Below, one piece after another: positions 63,781-64,000 of a stretch of DNA of 64,000 nt. Numbering within the stretch: the stretch's first letter is position 1; each line of letters starts with the position of its first letter. The translations under genes and the position numbers were made by a program. The stretch is taken from NCBI RefSeq assembly GCF_954871325.1, contig NC_088775.1, positions 92,995,997 through 93,059,996 on the forward strand. Reading direction: 5' to 3'. A model generated the notes under the pieces. It had not been told where the DNA came from, did no database searches, and saw only the letters and a list, made by a program, of their open reading frames with translations. Origin of the DNA: Gordionus sp. m RMFG-2023. Lineage: Eukaryota > Nematomorpha > Gordioida > Chordodea > Parachordodidae.

Positions 63781-64000
63781 ATATTTTTTGACGCTTTTTA
63801 AAAAATTTATTATTATTTGGGGATTTTTACCGTTGTTTGAATCTAATATAAGATACTTACTGCTCTGATGATCCTTTAATTCTGAGCTCCGAGCTAATGC
63901 CTAACCGGAAATGATATCATCATAATTTTACAATGCTGAGTACCCCCCCCCCCCACCCCCTATTGAAAGTAGCGTAATATACTTTTTTTAAGTAGTAGTG

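Overview
The window is AT-rich nuclear DNA from a eukaryote, most likely an invertebrate animal. The basis is GT-AG introns in every gene I can model, TATA boxes and AATAAA signals, an LMBRD2 orthologue split into 13 exons, secreted antistasin-type protease inhibitors (a family known mainly from cnidarians, annelids and other invertebrates), and many degraded eukaryotic transposons. I cannot name the species. No bacterial, organellar or CRISPR feature is present.

Layout. 1-9.7 kb is gene-poor: a higher-order pyrimidine repeat, PIF/Harbinger-like miniature elements (one with a MADF-like ORF), microsatellites and an unidentified decayed ORF on the minus strand. 9.7-11.4 kb holds a Ty3/gypsy fossil. 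12.4-15.0 kb is a 2.6-kb foldback element packed with tandem repeats. 15,955-38,052 (+) is one gene, LMBRD2, with 13 exons, 904 codons and no break. Its long introns carry inverted-repeat elements, an inverted pair of integrase-derived sequence with an OTU-like protease, and satellites. 38-47.7 kb is repeat-rich and gene-poor, with a 5S-like sequence. 47.7-49.4 kb is a broken, 5'-truncated LINE with a restriction-like endonuclease type C-terminus.

50.8-61.8 kb is the most informative part: a cluster of three antistasin-type genes. A long minus-strand gene (11 inhibitor domains) and a plus-strand gene (5 domains) lie head to head as a large inverted duplication, with a small three-domain gene between them. 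All coding joins are phase 1. The two large genes carry short exons of 51-63 nt that encode a conserved non-cysteine linker and are easily missed. The residue in the expected reactive-site (P1) position differs from domain to domain, which suggests inhibitors of several proteases built on one scaffold. The plus-strand gene appears to have lost a domain through a deletion that fused a linker exon to the tail of a domain exon.

62-64 kb has the end of the inverted duplication, a TTTC microsatellite and a fragment of the GC-rich miniature element family. All exon joins were read by eye from splice sites, phase and homology; none was tested with transcripts.
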